From: DASRDB01 sp035652815
GTDB taxonomy: Bacteria > Chloroflexota > Ktedonobacteria > Ktedonobacterales > Ktedonobacteraceae
Assembly (NCBI GenBank): GCA_035652815.1
Contig: DASRDB010000018.1
Location: forward strand, 62,001-126,000
Length of the DNA: 64,000 bases
Direction: 5' to 3'
Of the stretch, positions 18,828 to 26,945 are shown piece by piece. Every line of letters begins with the position of its first letter. The first letter of the stretch is position 1. The translations under genes were made by a program, and so were the position numbers. The notes beneath the pieces were generated by a model, which saw only the letters and a list, made by a program, of their open reading frames with translations, was not told where the DNA came from and ran no database searches.

Positions 18828-20939
18828 ATGCGACAAAAAAGGAAAGCACACCCCTTACTGCTATCCATAATGATGCTTGGCGTCTTGCTGGCGCTGAGCT
18901 GGCTTCCGGCCTTTTCGCAGTCGCCGGACGCGCTCGCGCATGCCTTTGTGATCGGCTCTGACCCGATTGATGGCTCGACGGTTGCCAGCGCGCCGAAAGT
19001 GGTACGCATCTATTTTAATGCAGATATCAGCCCGGCCAGCATCGCGCATGTGTACGCATTTCCGCCGGGCGGGCCTCAGAACGGCTTCCTCGTTGATGGT
19101 GCGCGCAGCACAGTTTCAGCGCAGAATCCACGCGAACTCGATACGCCCCTGCTTCCGACCTCTTCACTGCCGCAGGGCGGATACGAGGTAAAGTGGACGG
19201 CTGTGGCAATGGAAGATGGGCACACGACATCGGGCTTAATTGGCTTCAATATTGGTTATTCATCAACGGGCGCGTCCGGTCAATCTATTCTGGGACCCAG
19301 CACCAGCAATTATTTTCCTGCCTTGAGCCTGGTGGGCATTCTGGCAGTCATGTGGGAATGGCTGACACAGGTGGCGTTGATCTTCTGGCTCGGCATCCTG
19401 GTCATGGAGGGTCTGATCTTGTTTGCCCGGCCCGCAACCAGGGCCGGGCCAGCCATCCACGATATCACCCGCCTGAGAAAACAGAGTTTGCCGCTGCAGG
19501 GTCTCTGTCTTGCCGCTTTGCTGGCCGGAGAGGTGATTAACCTCATACTGCGTGCTGCGCTGCTCACGCAGTCGCTCAGCAATAATACCATCGATCCGGC
19601 GGCCATCGGTCAATTACTTTTCCAGACTATCTACGGCTATCTCTGGATAGCGCGCATGCTGCTGATTATCTGCGCGGCAGGTCTGTTATGGTGGATTCTA
19701 CGCAAACAGCGCCTGGCGCAAACAAGGCCCGTTGCAAAAAGCGCCGGGGCAAGCCGCTTTAGCCAGTTTCGCCAGCAGGTTGCTGAAGAATTAGAAGAGG
19801 ACGAAAAGCAGCCCGAAAGCCAGAAAAGCGAGGCAAACGGCACCGTCAGAATTACCAGCGATAAAACACGCGGCGAGGAGCAACGGCCCCCTGCGAGCAG
19901 AAACGCGGAACAAACGGCAGCAGACTATGTTCCTCGCTGGTATACGGTTGCCTGGCTCGTCCTGGGCGGATTGATCTTGCTTACCCTGGCGCTCTCAAGC
20001 GAAGAGGTGCAGCTAGCGCCGCAGCGAGCAACGGGGGTTGTCCTGCAATGGCTGTTCCTGGCAGGGCAGGCGGTCTGGTTCGGCGGCATTGCCTACCTCG
20101 GCTTCATTCTGATCCCCACCCTGCCCATCATCGAGACCGATCAGCATGGCGAATCGCTGGTGACACTGCTGCGCCAGTATGTTTCCCTGCTGCTACTGGC
20201 CCTGGGTGCGCTGCTCGTCAGCGGCCTTTTCCTGGTGGAAACGACCATCACCGGCTTTCAGCAGTTCATGACGGAACCTTACGGGCGCGCTTTGCTGGCT
20301 AAATTGCTGTTGTTTCTCCTGATGCTGGCCTTCAGCCTCTATGCTTTCTGCTTCCTGCGCGCCCGGCTCACACGCCAGGTGATCTTGCTGCCGGTCGTGG
20401 ATGCCGAACTACCGGCCCGGCGCACGCGCCGCAGCGAAATCGAGCAGACCGAAAGCAGCCTCAAACGCACCATGCACATTCTCTCGCTGCTGGGTGCGGG
20501 CATACTGCTGTGCGCTGCCCTCATGAATTTCTTCGCGCCGCCGGTCGTTTTCCCGTCGCTTCCGGCAACCATCAATCAGACAGGCAACCCACCTGCCACC
20601 AGTCCAGGCGTCCAGACGAAACAGGCAGGCAATCTCACTGCCACGCTTGTTGTGCAGCCTGCGAAAATCGGTGCCACGAATACAGTCAGCGTGACGCTCA
20701 AAACGAATAACGGCGACCCCATCACAGATGCAAAGGTGCAGATACGCATCAACATGGAATTGATGGACATGGGCACCGCCCAGCAAACCGCGCAAAGCCA
20801 GCAGGGCAGTTCAACCTATGTCGCGGTTTTCGGCCCGGAACAGGCCTTCTCGATGTTCGGAGCCTGGGATATCGATCTTTCTATTTCAAGACCGGGGCAG
20901 GCGGCGGTTCAGATGCGGTTCGTAGTCACGTTAACGTAA
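18828..20939 (+). CDS. CopC-CopD-YtkA fusion protein (copper handling)
   Basis: 703 residues with AAGGAACGAGG before the ATG. Signal peptide about 1-38, cleaved near ALAHA. CopC-like beta-barrel about 38-145 keeps the copper ligands: the near-N-terminal His in AHAFVIGSDP and the D-x-H pair in AMEDGHTTSG. Residues about 165-565 are a CopD-like membrane domain of eight or more helices, interrupted by a hydrophilic charged loop (about 300-360, QVAEELEEDEKQPE). The C-terminal about 590-703 is a YtkA-like domain (GATNTVSVTLKTNNGDPI). Such fusions are thought to bind copper outside and move it across the membrane. No copper-responsive regulator is next to it. Confidence 0.92.
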   Translation: MRQKRKAHPLLLSIMMLGVLLALSWLPAFSQSPDALAHAFVIGSDPIDGSTVASAPKVVRIYFNADISPASIAHVYAFPPGGPQNGFLVDGARSTVSAQNPRELDTPLLPTSSLPQGGYEVKWTAVAMEDGHTTSGLIGFNIGYSSTGASGQSILGPSTSNYFPALSLVGILAVMWEWLTQVALIFWLGILVMEGLILFARPATRAGPAIHDITRLRKQSLPLQGLCLAALLAGEVINLILRAALLTQSLSNNTIDPAAIGQLLFQTIYGYLWIARMLLIICAAGLLWWILRKQRLAQTRPVAKSAGASRFSQFRQQVAEELEEDEKQPESQKSEANGTVRITSDKTRGEEQRPPASRNAEQTAADYVPRWYTVAWLVLGGLILLTLALSSEEVQLAPQRATGVVLQWLFLAGQAVWFGGIAYLGFILIPTLPIIETDQHGESLVTLLRQYVSLLLLALGALLVSGLFLVETTITGFQQFMTEPYGRALLAKLLLFLLMLAFSLYAFCFLRARLTRQVILLPVVDAELPARRTRRSEIEQTESSLKRTMHILSLLGAGILLCAALMNFFAPPVVFPSLPATINQTGNPPATSPGVQTKQAGNLTATLVVQPAKIGATNTVSVTLKTNNGDPITDAKVQIRINMELMDMGTAQQTAQSQQGSSTYVAVFGPEQAFSMFGAWDIDLSISRPGQAAVQMRFVVTLT

Positions 20940-20988
20940 GAACAAAATCGCCGCCCGGCCGGGCGGCGATTTTGTTCTTACGTTAACG
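20929..20988. terminator. Perfect 60-bp palindrome shared by two convergent genes
   Basis: Arms of 30 bp (CGTTAACGTAAGAACAAAAT then CGCCGCCCGG) with no loop. The stop of the CopC-CopD gene (20937-20939) and the stop of the DUF892 gene (20983-20985) both lie inside it. GC-rich centre and A4/T4 runs fit a bidirectional intrinsic terminator. Confidence 0.85.
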
Positions 20989-21477
20989 CATTCCTGCCAT
21001 TTGTTTGCCAAGTTTGCGCGACATCTGCTCGACGCGCTGGGCCATCGCCTCTTCCTGGCGCAGGTTCTCCTGCAGGAGCTGGGCCACCTGGGGCTGTCCC
21101 ATCAGGTTCGCCTTTTCGACCAGTCCCCGATACGAAGCCATCTCGTAGTACTCGGTCTTGCAAGCGCCGCCGAGATCGAACATAGTCAGAATTTCCGGTG
21201 AAGGGCCTTCCTTCAGGAAACTGTCATGCTCCTTCTTCAGGCCCGCGATAGCATCGCAGCTTGTGCGCGGGGGCTTTTCACCCAGAATCTGGAAGCACTG
21301 CTCCAGGTTTTTCACCTGCTGGTGCGTCACCTGCTCGTGCATATTGAAGGCGCTCTTGACCTCAGAATTCTCAACTTCGTTCGCCATCAAGGGCAACATA
21401 TGTAAGATGCGCTGCTCAGCGTCGTACATGTCTCCAAGTTCATGCAGGAACAGTTGCTGTGGATTCTTCATCGCCAT
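20983..21477 (-). CDS. Ferritin-like DUF892 (YciE/YciF family) protein
   Basis: 164 residues, strong AAAGGAG before the ATG. It is all-helical, with pairs of His/Glu/Asp in the positions of a four-helix ferritin-like bundle: FLHELGDMYDAEQRIL, FNMHEQVTHQQVKNLEQ, GGACKTEYYEMASYRGL and LLQENLRQEEAMAQRV. Relatives are stress-induced; a di-iron centre has been proposed for the family but the enzymatic role is not settled. It is transcribed alone and converges on the CopC-CopD gene. Confidence 0.92.
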   Translation of the reverse strand: MAMKNPQQLFLHELGDMYDAEQRILHMLPLMANEVENSEVKSAFNMHEQVTHQQVKNLEQCFQILGEKPPRTSCDAIAGLKKEHDSFLKEGPSPEILTMFDLGGACKTEYYEMASYRGLVEKANLMGQPQVAQLLQENLRQEEAMAQRVEQMSRKLGKQMAGMR

Positions 21478-21525
21478 AAGTGGAACTCCTTTTTTCCTTT
21501 TCTCAATCCTGTCATTATCCCGAAG

Positions 21526-21597
21526 CCTGTCATTCTAAACGTAGTGAAGAATCTCTGGTCGTCCGCAGGGATTCTTCACTACGTTCAGAATGACAGG
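21526..21597. repeat. Family A-like palindrome, diverged type (copy 7)
   Basis: CCTGTCATTCTAAACGTAGT with full complement. Core bases differ from family A (TAAACGTAGTGAAG instead of GAGCGCAGCGAAG) but size, layout and outer CCTGTCAT are the same, and the changes are compensated in both arms. Confidence 0.85.
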
Positions 21598-21750
21598 CTA
21601 TGCTACATGACAGGCTGTACTACTCTGTACCAGGCGATAGAAAGCCTTTCTATCGCTCATTTACACTTTTTATGGACGAGTCTATCTTTTGTTTAGTTCA
21701 GACTGGCACGTCCTACAGTAATACGTAACAAAGGGAGAAAGGAGAGACAG

Positions 21751-22269
21751 TTACTCCTGAAGTGAGGCGGCATGCAGGCGACTGCGTTCAAAGTAGCCCA
21801 TCGCGCTGTTAATGATGCTTTCGACCTCTTGCGGGATCAGTTCGCGAACCACTTTCGCCGGAATGCCGAGAGCAAGTACGCCGCCGGGAATCTCCTTGCG
21901 CTCGCTGACGAGCGAACACGCGCCGAGAATGGTATCATGCCCGACTTTAGCGTGCGAGAGGACAACCGCCTTCATACCAACCAGCACGCGATCACTCACC
22001 GTCGCGCCGTGTACTATCGCGCCATGCCCAACCGTACAATCCTCTCCGATAGTAAGCGGCGCATCGGCATCCACGTGCAGCACGCAATTATCCTGGATAT
22101 TGGTGCGCCGTCCAATCACAATCGGGGCCGTATCCCCGCGAATGACGGCGTTGTACCAGATGCTTGCCCCCTCGTGAATCGTCACATTGCCAATAACCAT
22201 GGCTCCTGGCGCAATAAATACGTCGGCGGCAATTTTCGGCATCACGCCCTGAAATGGCAAAACTGGCAT
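21751..22269 (-). CDS. Gamma-class carbonic anhydrase-like hexapeptide protein
   Basis: 172 residues from ATG 22269. GCGAGGAG, inside the end of the preceding gene, is its ribosome site, and the gap is 4 nt. Left-handed beta-helix repeats (VFIAPGAMVIGNVTI, ASIWYNAVIRGDTAPIVIG) carry the three zinc-type histidines of the Cam/YrdA group: His65 (NCVLH), His82 and His87 (VGHGAIVHG). Expected activity is hydration of CO2, though several family members are inactive or of other use. It is the last gene of a three-gene operon with proline dehydrogenase and an NlpC/P60 peptidase. Confidence 0.92.
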   Translation of the reverse strand: MPVLPFQGVMPKIAADVFIAPGAMVIGNVTIHEGASIWYNAVIRGDTAPIVIGRRTNIQDNCVLHVDADAPLTIGEDCTVGHGAIVHGATVSDRVLVGMKAVVLSHAKVGHDTILGACSLVSERKEIPGGVLALGIPAKVVRELIPQEVESIINSAMGYFERSRLHAASLQE

Positions 22270-22273
22270 GGCT

Positions 22274-23116
22274 TCACTCCTCGCAAATAACTCGTTTAAT
22301 GCCCCATACGATCTCGTCCAGGCGCGGGTAATAACGCGGGTCGTTTTTGTCGAAGCTGTTGATAAGCACGCGCCCGTAGTGCTGTCCCTCTGAGTGAATA
22401 TATTCGGTCGCGTTGAGCGCCAGGGCCACGTGTGTAATGGCATGCTGGCCGAAAAAGATCAGGTCGCCCTCGCGCATCTGCTCGCGCTGAACGGGGTGAG
22501 TCAAAAAGTCGTGCTGCTGGTGCGCATCGCGTGGCAGGATATAGCCGCCCATGCGGTAGCACAGTTGGACGAAGCCGCTGCAATCGATGCCCTCGCATGT
22601 CGTTCCGCCCCACAGGTAGGGAACGCCGAGAAAAGAGCGCGCGTACTCCGTCACCACTCGAACTGGCTCGCGAGAAAAGGCCTCGGTGTGGAAGCGCACC
22701 GCGATATGCCTGCGGTCCAGCCACGCGCTGCTCTCGCCGGGCAGCGCCACCTGCAGCCGTTCCAGGTGCGTTATGTCAAGCAGTGGCAGCACCGTTGAGA
22801 GGTAGACGCGCCCCAATGTTTCATCTCCCTGCGCGTCCGCGTATAATTCGGCATAGGGGGATGAAACGACGGCCACGAGATCGAGCGGGGTGCCGCAGGT
22901 GTCACAGATTTTGCAGAAGCCTTTGCTGATCGGATATTCAAGCTGGTCGCTGCGCATCCAGCCCTCGTAGTCGGAGAGCATCACATACGTCCAGTCTCCG
23001 GCAATTTCTCCCGCCCTTGCCGGAACGTTCATCAGCGCCTGCGTCACCAGTTCTGAGGCGGGGTCAGGCTCGCGGCGAATATCAGCAACGCCTGCGGCAA
23101 CCACAAAATCAAACAT
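22274..23116 (-). CDS. NlpC/P60 peptidase with SH3 domains (YkfC-like)
   Basis: 280 residues, no signal peptide. Two bacterial SH3-like segments (about 5-60, with ADIRREPDPASEL and DYEGWMRSDQLEY, and 75-140) precede an NlpC/P60 cysteine peptidase domain with Cys179 (GIDCSGFVQL), His229 (AITHVALAL) and His241 (YIHSEG). This layout and the cytoplasmic location match the gamma-D-glutamyl-L-diamino acid endopeptidases YkfC/DPP VI, which trim murein peptides imported for recycling. The Cys-rich stretch CKICDTC at 68-74 is unusual for the family. It is the middle gene of an operon, 13 nt after proline dehydrogenase. Confidence 0.9.
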   Translation of the reverse strand: MFDFVVAAGVADIRREPDPASELVTQALMNVPARAGEIAGDWTYVMLSDYEGWMRSDQLEYPISKGFCKICDTCGTPLDLVAVVSSPYAELYADAQGDETLGRVYLSTVLPLLDITHLERLQVALPGESSAWLDRRHIAVRFHTEAFSREPVRVVTEYARSFLGVPYLWGGTTCEGIDCSGFVQLCYRMGGYILPRDAHQQHDFLTHPVQREQMREGDLIFFGQHAITHVALALNATEYIHSEGQHYGRVLINSFDKNDPRYYPRLDEIVWGIKRVICEE

Positions 23117-23129
23117 CTATTTCTTTCTA

Positions 23130-24041
23130 CTAGCGCCGCAGCATATTGCTGGCGACGAACATCAGATTGGCGGGCCGCTCGGCCATGCGCCGCATCAGGT
23201 AAGGGTACCACTGCGAGCCGTAGGGGACGTAGATGCGCAGGTTATAGCCCTGCTTTACCAGCTTCTCCTGCAGGTCGCGACGAATTCCATAGAGCATCTG
23301 GAACTCGAAAGCCTCTTTGCTGATGCCATTGTTGCGCGCAAACTTGCAGGTCGCGTCGATGATCTCCTCGTCATGGGTGGCGATGGCAGGATAGTTGCCA
23401 TGCAACAGCAAGGGCATCATCAGCCTGATATAGTTCTGGTCAACCTCGCTTTTGTTCTGGAACGCGACGCTTTTCGGCTCCTTGTAGGCCCCTTTAACGA
23501 GACGCACACGCACACCCTCGGCAATTAACATCTCGATATCCTTCCTGCTGCGATAGAGGCAGGACTGGATGACGGTGCCGACATGTTCAAACTGCCGGTG
23601 CATGCGCAGGGTGATATCGACGGTACGCTCGGTATAGGCTGAACCTTCCATGTCGATACGCACAAAAATCGGAAACTGCGCCGCGTGTTGCAGAATGCGG
23701 CACACGTTCTCCTCGCACAGCTCCTGCGAGATATCCAGGCCCAGCGCGGTCAGCTTAATCGAGATGTTGGCATCCGCGCCCGCCTGCTTGATGCGATCCA
23801 GAATGGTGATGTAGTCCTGGGCGGCCGCTTTCGCTTCACGGGCATCGGAGACATTCTCGCCAAGATGATCGAGCGAGACATGCATACCGCGTTTGTTCAG
23901 CCTTCGCGCCACATCAATGGCCTCGTCCAACGTTTCGCCCGCCACAAAACGATGCGAAACGGAGCGCGTTGCCGGATTATGCACCACAAAATCATGAACT
24001 GTTTTATTCTGAGCAAGATACAACACTGTACCTCTGAGCAT
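23130..24041 (-). CDS. Proline dehydrogenase
   Basis: 303 residues, the size of monofunctional enzymes. It oxidises proline to pyrroline-5-carboxylate with FAD and passes electrons to the membrane. Typical segments are VSLDHLGENVSD, ISIKLTALGLD, RIDMEGSAYTERT, VRLVKGAYKEPK, PAIATHDEEII, FEFQMLYGIRRD and the C-terminal YVPYGSQWYPYLMRRMAERP. An AAGGAGGGC ribosome site precedes the ATG. It is the first gene of an operon with the murein peptidase and gamma carbonic anhydrase. The partner pyrroline-5-carboxylate dehydrogenase is not in the window. Confidence 0.95.
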   Translation of the reverse strand: MLRGTVLYLAQNKTVHDFVVHNPATRSVSHRFVAGETLDEAIDVARRLNKRGMHVSLDHLGENVSDAREAKAAAQDYITILDRIKQAGADANISIKLTALGLDISQELCEENVCRILQHAAQFPIFVRIDMEGSAYTERTVDITLRMHRQFEHVGTVIQSCLYRSRKDIEMLIAEGVRVRLVKGAYKEPKSVAFQNKSEVDQNYIRLMMPLLLHGNYPAIATHDEEIIDATCKFARNNGISKEAFEFQMLYGIRRDLQEKLVKQGYNLRIYVPYGSQWYPYLMRRMAERPANLMFVASNMLRR

Positions 24042-24161
24042 CGCTGCCCTCCTTATATGAATAATATCTTTTAATTATCATAGCACAAAAATAACACGAA
24101 AAGGCTTATCCCCTTAGACGAACTTGCATGTGGAAGTGTTTAACTACACGGCGTTCGAGAG

Positions 24162-24233
24162 CCTGTCATGCTGAGCGCAGCGAAGCATCCCTCGTCGCAC
24201 AATGAGATGCTTCGCTGCGCTCAGCATGACAGG
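24162..24233. repeat. Family A palindromic repeat, copy 8
   Basis: CCTGTCATGCTGAGCGCAGC and complement with a short centre. It lies between the proline operon promoter region and the Uma2 gene. Confidence 0.92.
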
Positions 24234-24254
24234 CGTGATGGGTAGCGCGCGGGA

Positions 24255-24821
24255 TCACTTCTGCCTGGCAAGCCGCGTATTCGCGTAAACACTGGCGACA
24301 GGAAACTTTACGCCCAGGCTTTTCATCTCGATTTCTTCGTGCAATCGAAAAATTTGGACAGTCCAGAGATTGCCAGAAGCGCGACGGTAAAGTTGTATCT
24401 TAGGGGTCTGTGTATCTACGAGGAGGAACTCTTGCATGGTCGAGCAGTTTTGATAGTGTTCCGCTTTGATGCCACGATCTTTCGCCTCTGTCCCGGGTGA
24501 GAGTACTTCGACAACGACGCGGGGATATTGAAGTATCTTCAGTTCTCCTTCATCTTCCAGATCATCGCGGTCACGTGGATCACAACTGATAGTGAGATCA
24601 GGACAAACACAGGCCGTTTCGGTCACCTGCACATAGGCATCCGAGCTATATACCAGACAGGGACTTCCTTCAAGCAAATTTCCCAGAACACGGTTCAGGT
24701 TCGAACCAATAAGCGCATGCCTGGCGCTACCTCCTGTCATCATCGTGATCGTACCGTCCAGGTACTCATAACGCACACCCGGGTGGTTTTCGACCCATTG
24801 GAAAAACTCTTCCAGGCTCAT
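24255..24821 (-). CDS. Uma2 family (DUF820) putative endonuclease
   Basis: 188 residues. The restriction-endonuclease-like core is visible: RYEYLDGTITMMTGGSARH, the acidic residue of CPDLTIS, YPRVVVEVLSPGTEAKDRGIK (E-x-L with the distal Lys) and YWLVD-like EFLLVDTQTPKIQLYRR. Uma2 proteins are abundant in Cyanobacteria and Chloroflexota, often as many paralogues. Nuclease activity is predicted from the fold; the biological role is unknown. The gene has no partner and no strong ribosome site (upstream CAGGTTACCTGAAAA is weak). Confidence 0.9.
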   Translation of the reverse strand: MSLEEFFQWVENHPGVRYEYLDGTITMMTGGSARHALIGSNLNRVLGNLLEGSPCLVYSSDAYVQVTETACVCPDLTISCDPRDRDDLEDEGELKILQYPRVVVEVLSPGTEAKDRGIKAEHYQNCSTMQEFLLVDTQTPKIQLYRRASGNLWTVQIFRLHEEIEMKSLGVKFPVASVYANTRLARQK

Positions 24822-24866
24822 TTTTCAGGTAACCTCTACACATAATATGAGGAAGAAAAAACGAGT

Positions 24867-25727
24867 TCACCAGCGCAAAGTACGCCGCACCTGCCGGTCC
24901 CATAATCTATCCGGCAAAAATTTGCGCATACGAATCATCCACGTGGACCGCGCCGGAATAACATAGCGCGTGCGCGGCTTGCGGCTGCTCAATATCTTCT
25001 GTACCGTCTCCGCAAAGAGTTGGGGCGGGAAGCTATTTTTATCGATGTTGGCAACCATCTTTTCCATGACGTTGAGCAGGCGGCGATAGGGACCGTTGCG
25101 GTACGCCTCCAGGCGTTCAACGGCGCGTTCCTTGCTCGTATTCCAGATGCCGGTGGTGCTGGAACTCGGCTCGATTAGCACGACGCGCACACCGAAATGG
25201 GCCAGTTCGACGCGCCACGCATCGCTGATAGCTTCCAGGGCAAATTTGCTGGCGGCATAGGGGCCGATAACGGGTGTGGCAACGCGCCCGCTCACGCTGC
25301 TGACGTTGATAATGATGCCCTTCGCGGCTTTCAGTAAGGGCAAAAGCGCCTGTGTTACGGCGACATGCGCGATAACGTTGATCTCGAATTGCTGGCGCAG
25401 GTCGTCAGGCGAGACCAGTTCAAGCGGCCCGGCATAGGCAGTTCCCGCGTTGTTGAGCAGGGCATCCAGGCGCGAGACTTCCGAACTGATCGTTTTCGCG
25501 AGGTCAGCAATCTGCGCGCCGTCGGTAATATCGCAAAGCAGCACGCCCAGGTTCTCCTTGCAGCCCTGGTTGGCGGCCTCGACAAGCAGGCTCTCGCGGT
25601 CTGCTTCCCTGCGCACAGTGGCGAAGACATGCCAGCCGGAACGAGCCAGTTGCAGGGCCGTCACGCGACCAAAGCCGCTCGAACAACCGGTAATGACGAT
25701 AGTTTTATCAACGGGTGTTTCAGGCAT
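24867..25727 (-). CDS. Short-chain dehydrogenase/reductase
   Basis: 286 residues, classical SDR. The cofactor loop TGCSSGFG (13-20), the NNAG motif (92-95), Ser143/144 and the active-site YxxxK (Tyr157, Lys161 in GPYAASKFALE) are all present. VRREAD after the second strand carries Arg, which suggests NADPH preference. The extended C-terminus (RTRYVIPARSTWMIRMRKFLPD) is like that of the 17-beta-hydroxysteroid-type SDRs. The substrate is unknown. It is coupled to a small gene 12 nt upstream. Confidence 0.93.
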   Translation of the reverse strand: MPETPVDKTIVITGCSSGFGRVTALQLARSGWHVFATVRREADRESLLVEAANQGCKENLGVLLCDITDGAQIADLAKTISSEVSRLDALLNNAGTAYAGPLELVSPDDLRQQFEINVIAHVAVTQALLPLLKAAKGIIINVSSVSGRVATPVIGPYAASKFALEAISDAWRVELAHFGVRVVLIEPSSSTTGIWNTSKERAVERLEAYRNGPYRRLLNVMEKMVANIDKNSFPPQLFAETVQKILSSRKPRTRYVIPARSTWMIRMRKFLPDRLWDRQVRRTLRW

Positions 25728-25739
25728 GCGTTTTCCTAC

Positions 25740-25970
25740 TCATGATGTTGATGCTGGCCCGATGCGGTTCCACAGGCCCAGCCGTTTCAATTCTTCTCGC
25801 GCCTCAAAGCCGAAATATTCGGGGTCCATATCGCGCCCATGCCGAAGCACCAGGCTGCGCAGCATCTCTATCTGTTCGGCCTTCGTGGCCGGGTCGTTTT
25901 CAAACGGAATATGATGAGCCAGCAGTTCAATCGCCTGTCGATTGTACCATTGTTGCTGCGATTCGGGCAT
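25740..25970 (-). CDS. Small conserved-looking protein upstream of the SDR
   Basis: 76 residues from ATG 25970 (MPESQQQWYNRQA), with GGTGG 4 nt upstream. A TTG at 25991 would add seven residues. It is charged and helical, without Cys clusters or membrane segments, and ends EELKRLGLWNRIGPAS. The pattern RQAIELLAHHIPFENDPATK followed by RSLVLRHGRDMDPEYF is reminiscent of small regulatory or adaptor proteins, but I recognise no family. It probably shares a transcript with the SDR. Confidence 0.65.
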   Translation of the reverse strand: MPESQQQWYNRQAIELLAHHIPFENDPATKAEQIEMLRSLVLRHGRDMDPEYFGFEAREELKRLGLWNRIGPASTS

Positions 25971-26151
25971 ATTCCACCATTTCCAGGACAAATACAGCTT
26001 GTGATGGCACTTTCCATACCTTCTAATGTTTGAAATGGTAACACGCCCTTATTAAGGGATGCAAGGGAAAGCGTATTGCAATACCCCCCTCGCATTGCTA
26101 CAATACCCCATAGATATTTTATCGGCATCACTGGAGAGGTTGCAGGTTCCT

Positions 26152-26646
26152 ATGGCATCATCAGCAGCAACGGAGCAAGTTTTTATCGGGCCTGGATTAA
26201 GCCCGTTCAAGCGTATAGTGACGGTCTTTGGCGTGCTGGCGGTCATCGCGCTGGTTTTGTGGATTGCGGTGCATGAGGGCGCGCCAGCCATTGGCAGCAC
26301 CATCATCGCTATTCTCTTTATCCTGGGCTTTGTGATTTATTTGCGCATCGTGGCTCCTGTTCCCTTTACTATTGCGCTGGAACCCGAGGCGCTGGTGAAG
26401 CGCAGCAAAAATGGCGAGGTGGTCGAGGTGCGCTGGGAAGACCTGACGCGCATCAAGGAAGAGTTCTTCCCCAACGGCAAGCGCATCAGTGTTATTGTCT
26501 ACCGCAAGACGACCTCGCCGCAACAAAAGGCAAAGGCCTGGGCGGTCTATCGCGACGACGTGACCGACCTGGATGCCCTTGCCGAAGCGCTCAAGCAGCG
26601 CATTCCCGAAACGTGCCAGTGGCAGAGCGAGACGGTACACGAATAG
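26152..26646 (+). CDS. Membrane protein with PH-like C-terminal domain
   Basis: 164 residues from ATG 26152. Two membrane helices (about 22-42, TVFGVLAVIALVLWIAV, and 46-66, GSTIIAILFILGFVIYL) are followed by a cytosolic domain of about 95 residues whose pattern ALEPEALVKRSKNGEVVEVRWEDLTRIKEE, SVIVYRKTT and AWAVYRDDV resembles the bacterial PH domains (YcxB/YokE-like). The function is unknown. Its stop is 2 nt from the convergent zinc-finger gene, so no room exists for a separate terminator. Confidence 0.8.
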   Translation: MASSAATEQVFIGPGLSPFKRIVTVFGVLAVIALVLWIAVHEGAPAIGSTIIAILFILGFVIYLRIVAPVPFTIALEPEALVKRSKNGEVVEVRWEDLTRIKEEFFPNGKRISVIVYRKTTSPQQKAKAWAVYRDDVTDLDALAEALKQRIPETCQWQSETVHE

Positions 26647-26648
26647 CG

Positions 26649-26909
26649 CTATTCTATGAGTACCTGGTCAACATAGCACCACATCCAGTCCTCTCCCGGC
26701 TGGAAGGACTGGATGATGGGATGATGTGTCTGATGAAAATGTTTGGTGGCATGTTTATTCTTTGACGAATCGCAGCAGCCGACGTGACCGCATTCGCGAC
26801 AAATACGCAGGTGAACCCAGGTATCGCCCATCTTCAGGCACTCCTCGCAGCCATTGGCGCTCGGCGTGACCTGCTTGATGTGATCGAGATGCGTACATTG
26901 TTGTGCCAT
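26649..26909 (-). CDS. UBP-type zinc finger protein
   Basis: 86 residues, entirely one UBP-type zinc finger: CTHLDHIK, CEECLKMGDTWVHLRICRECGHVGCCD, then KHATKHFHQTHHPIIQSFQPGEDWMWCYVD. All Cys and His positions of the fold are present. In eukaryotes this domain binds the free C-terminus of ubiquitin; its bacterial role is unknown. It is encoded 36 nt downstream of the MFS exporter gene and is probably in the same operon. Confidence 0.92.
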   Translation of the reverse strand: MAQQCTHLDHIKQVTPSANGCEECLKMGDTWVHLRICRECGHVGCCDSSKNKHATKHFHQTHHPIIQSFQPGEDWMWCYVDQVLIE

Positions 26910-26945
26910 ATCAAAAATCCCTTTTGAATACTAAAAGAACCTGTC

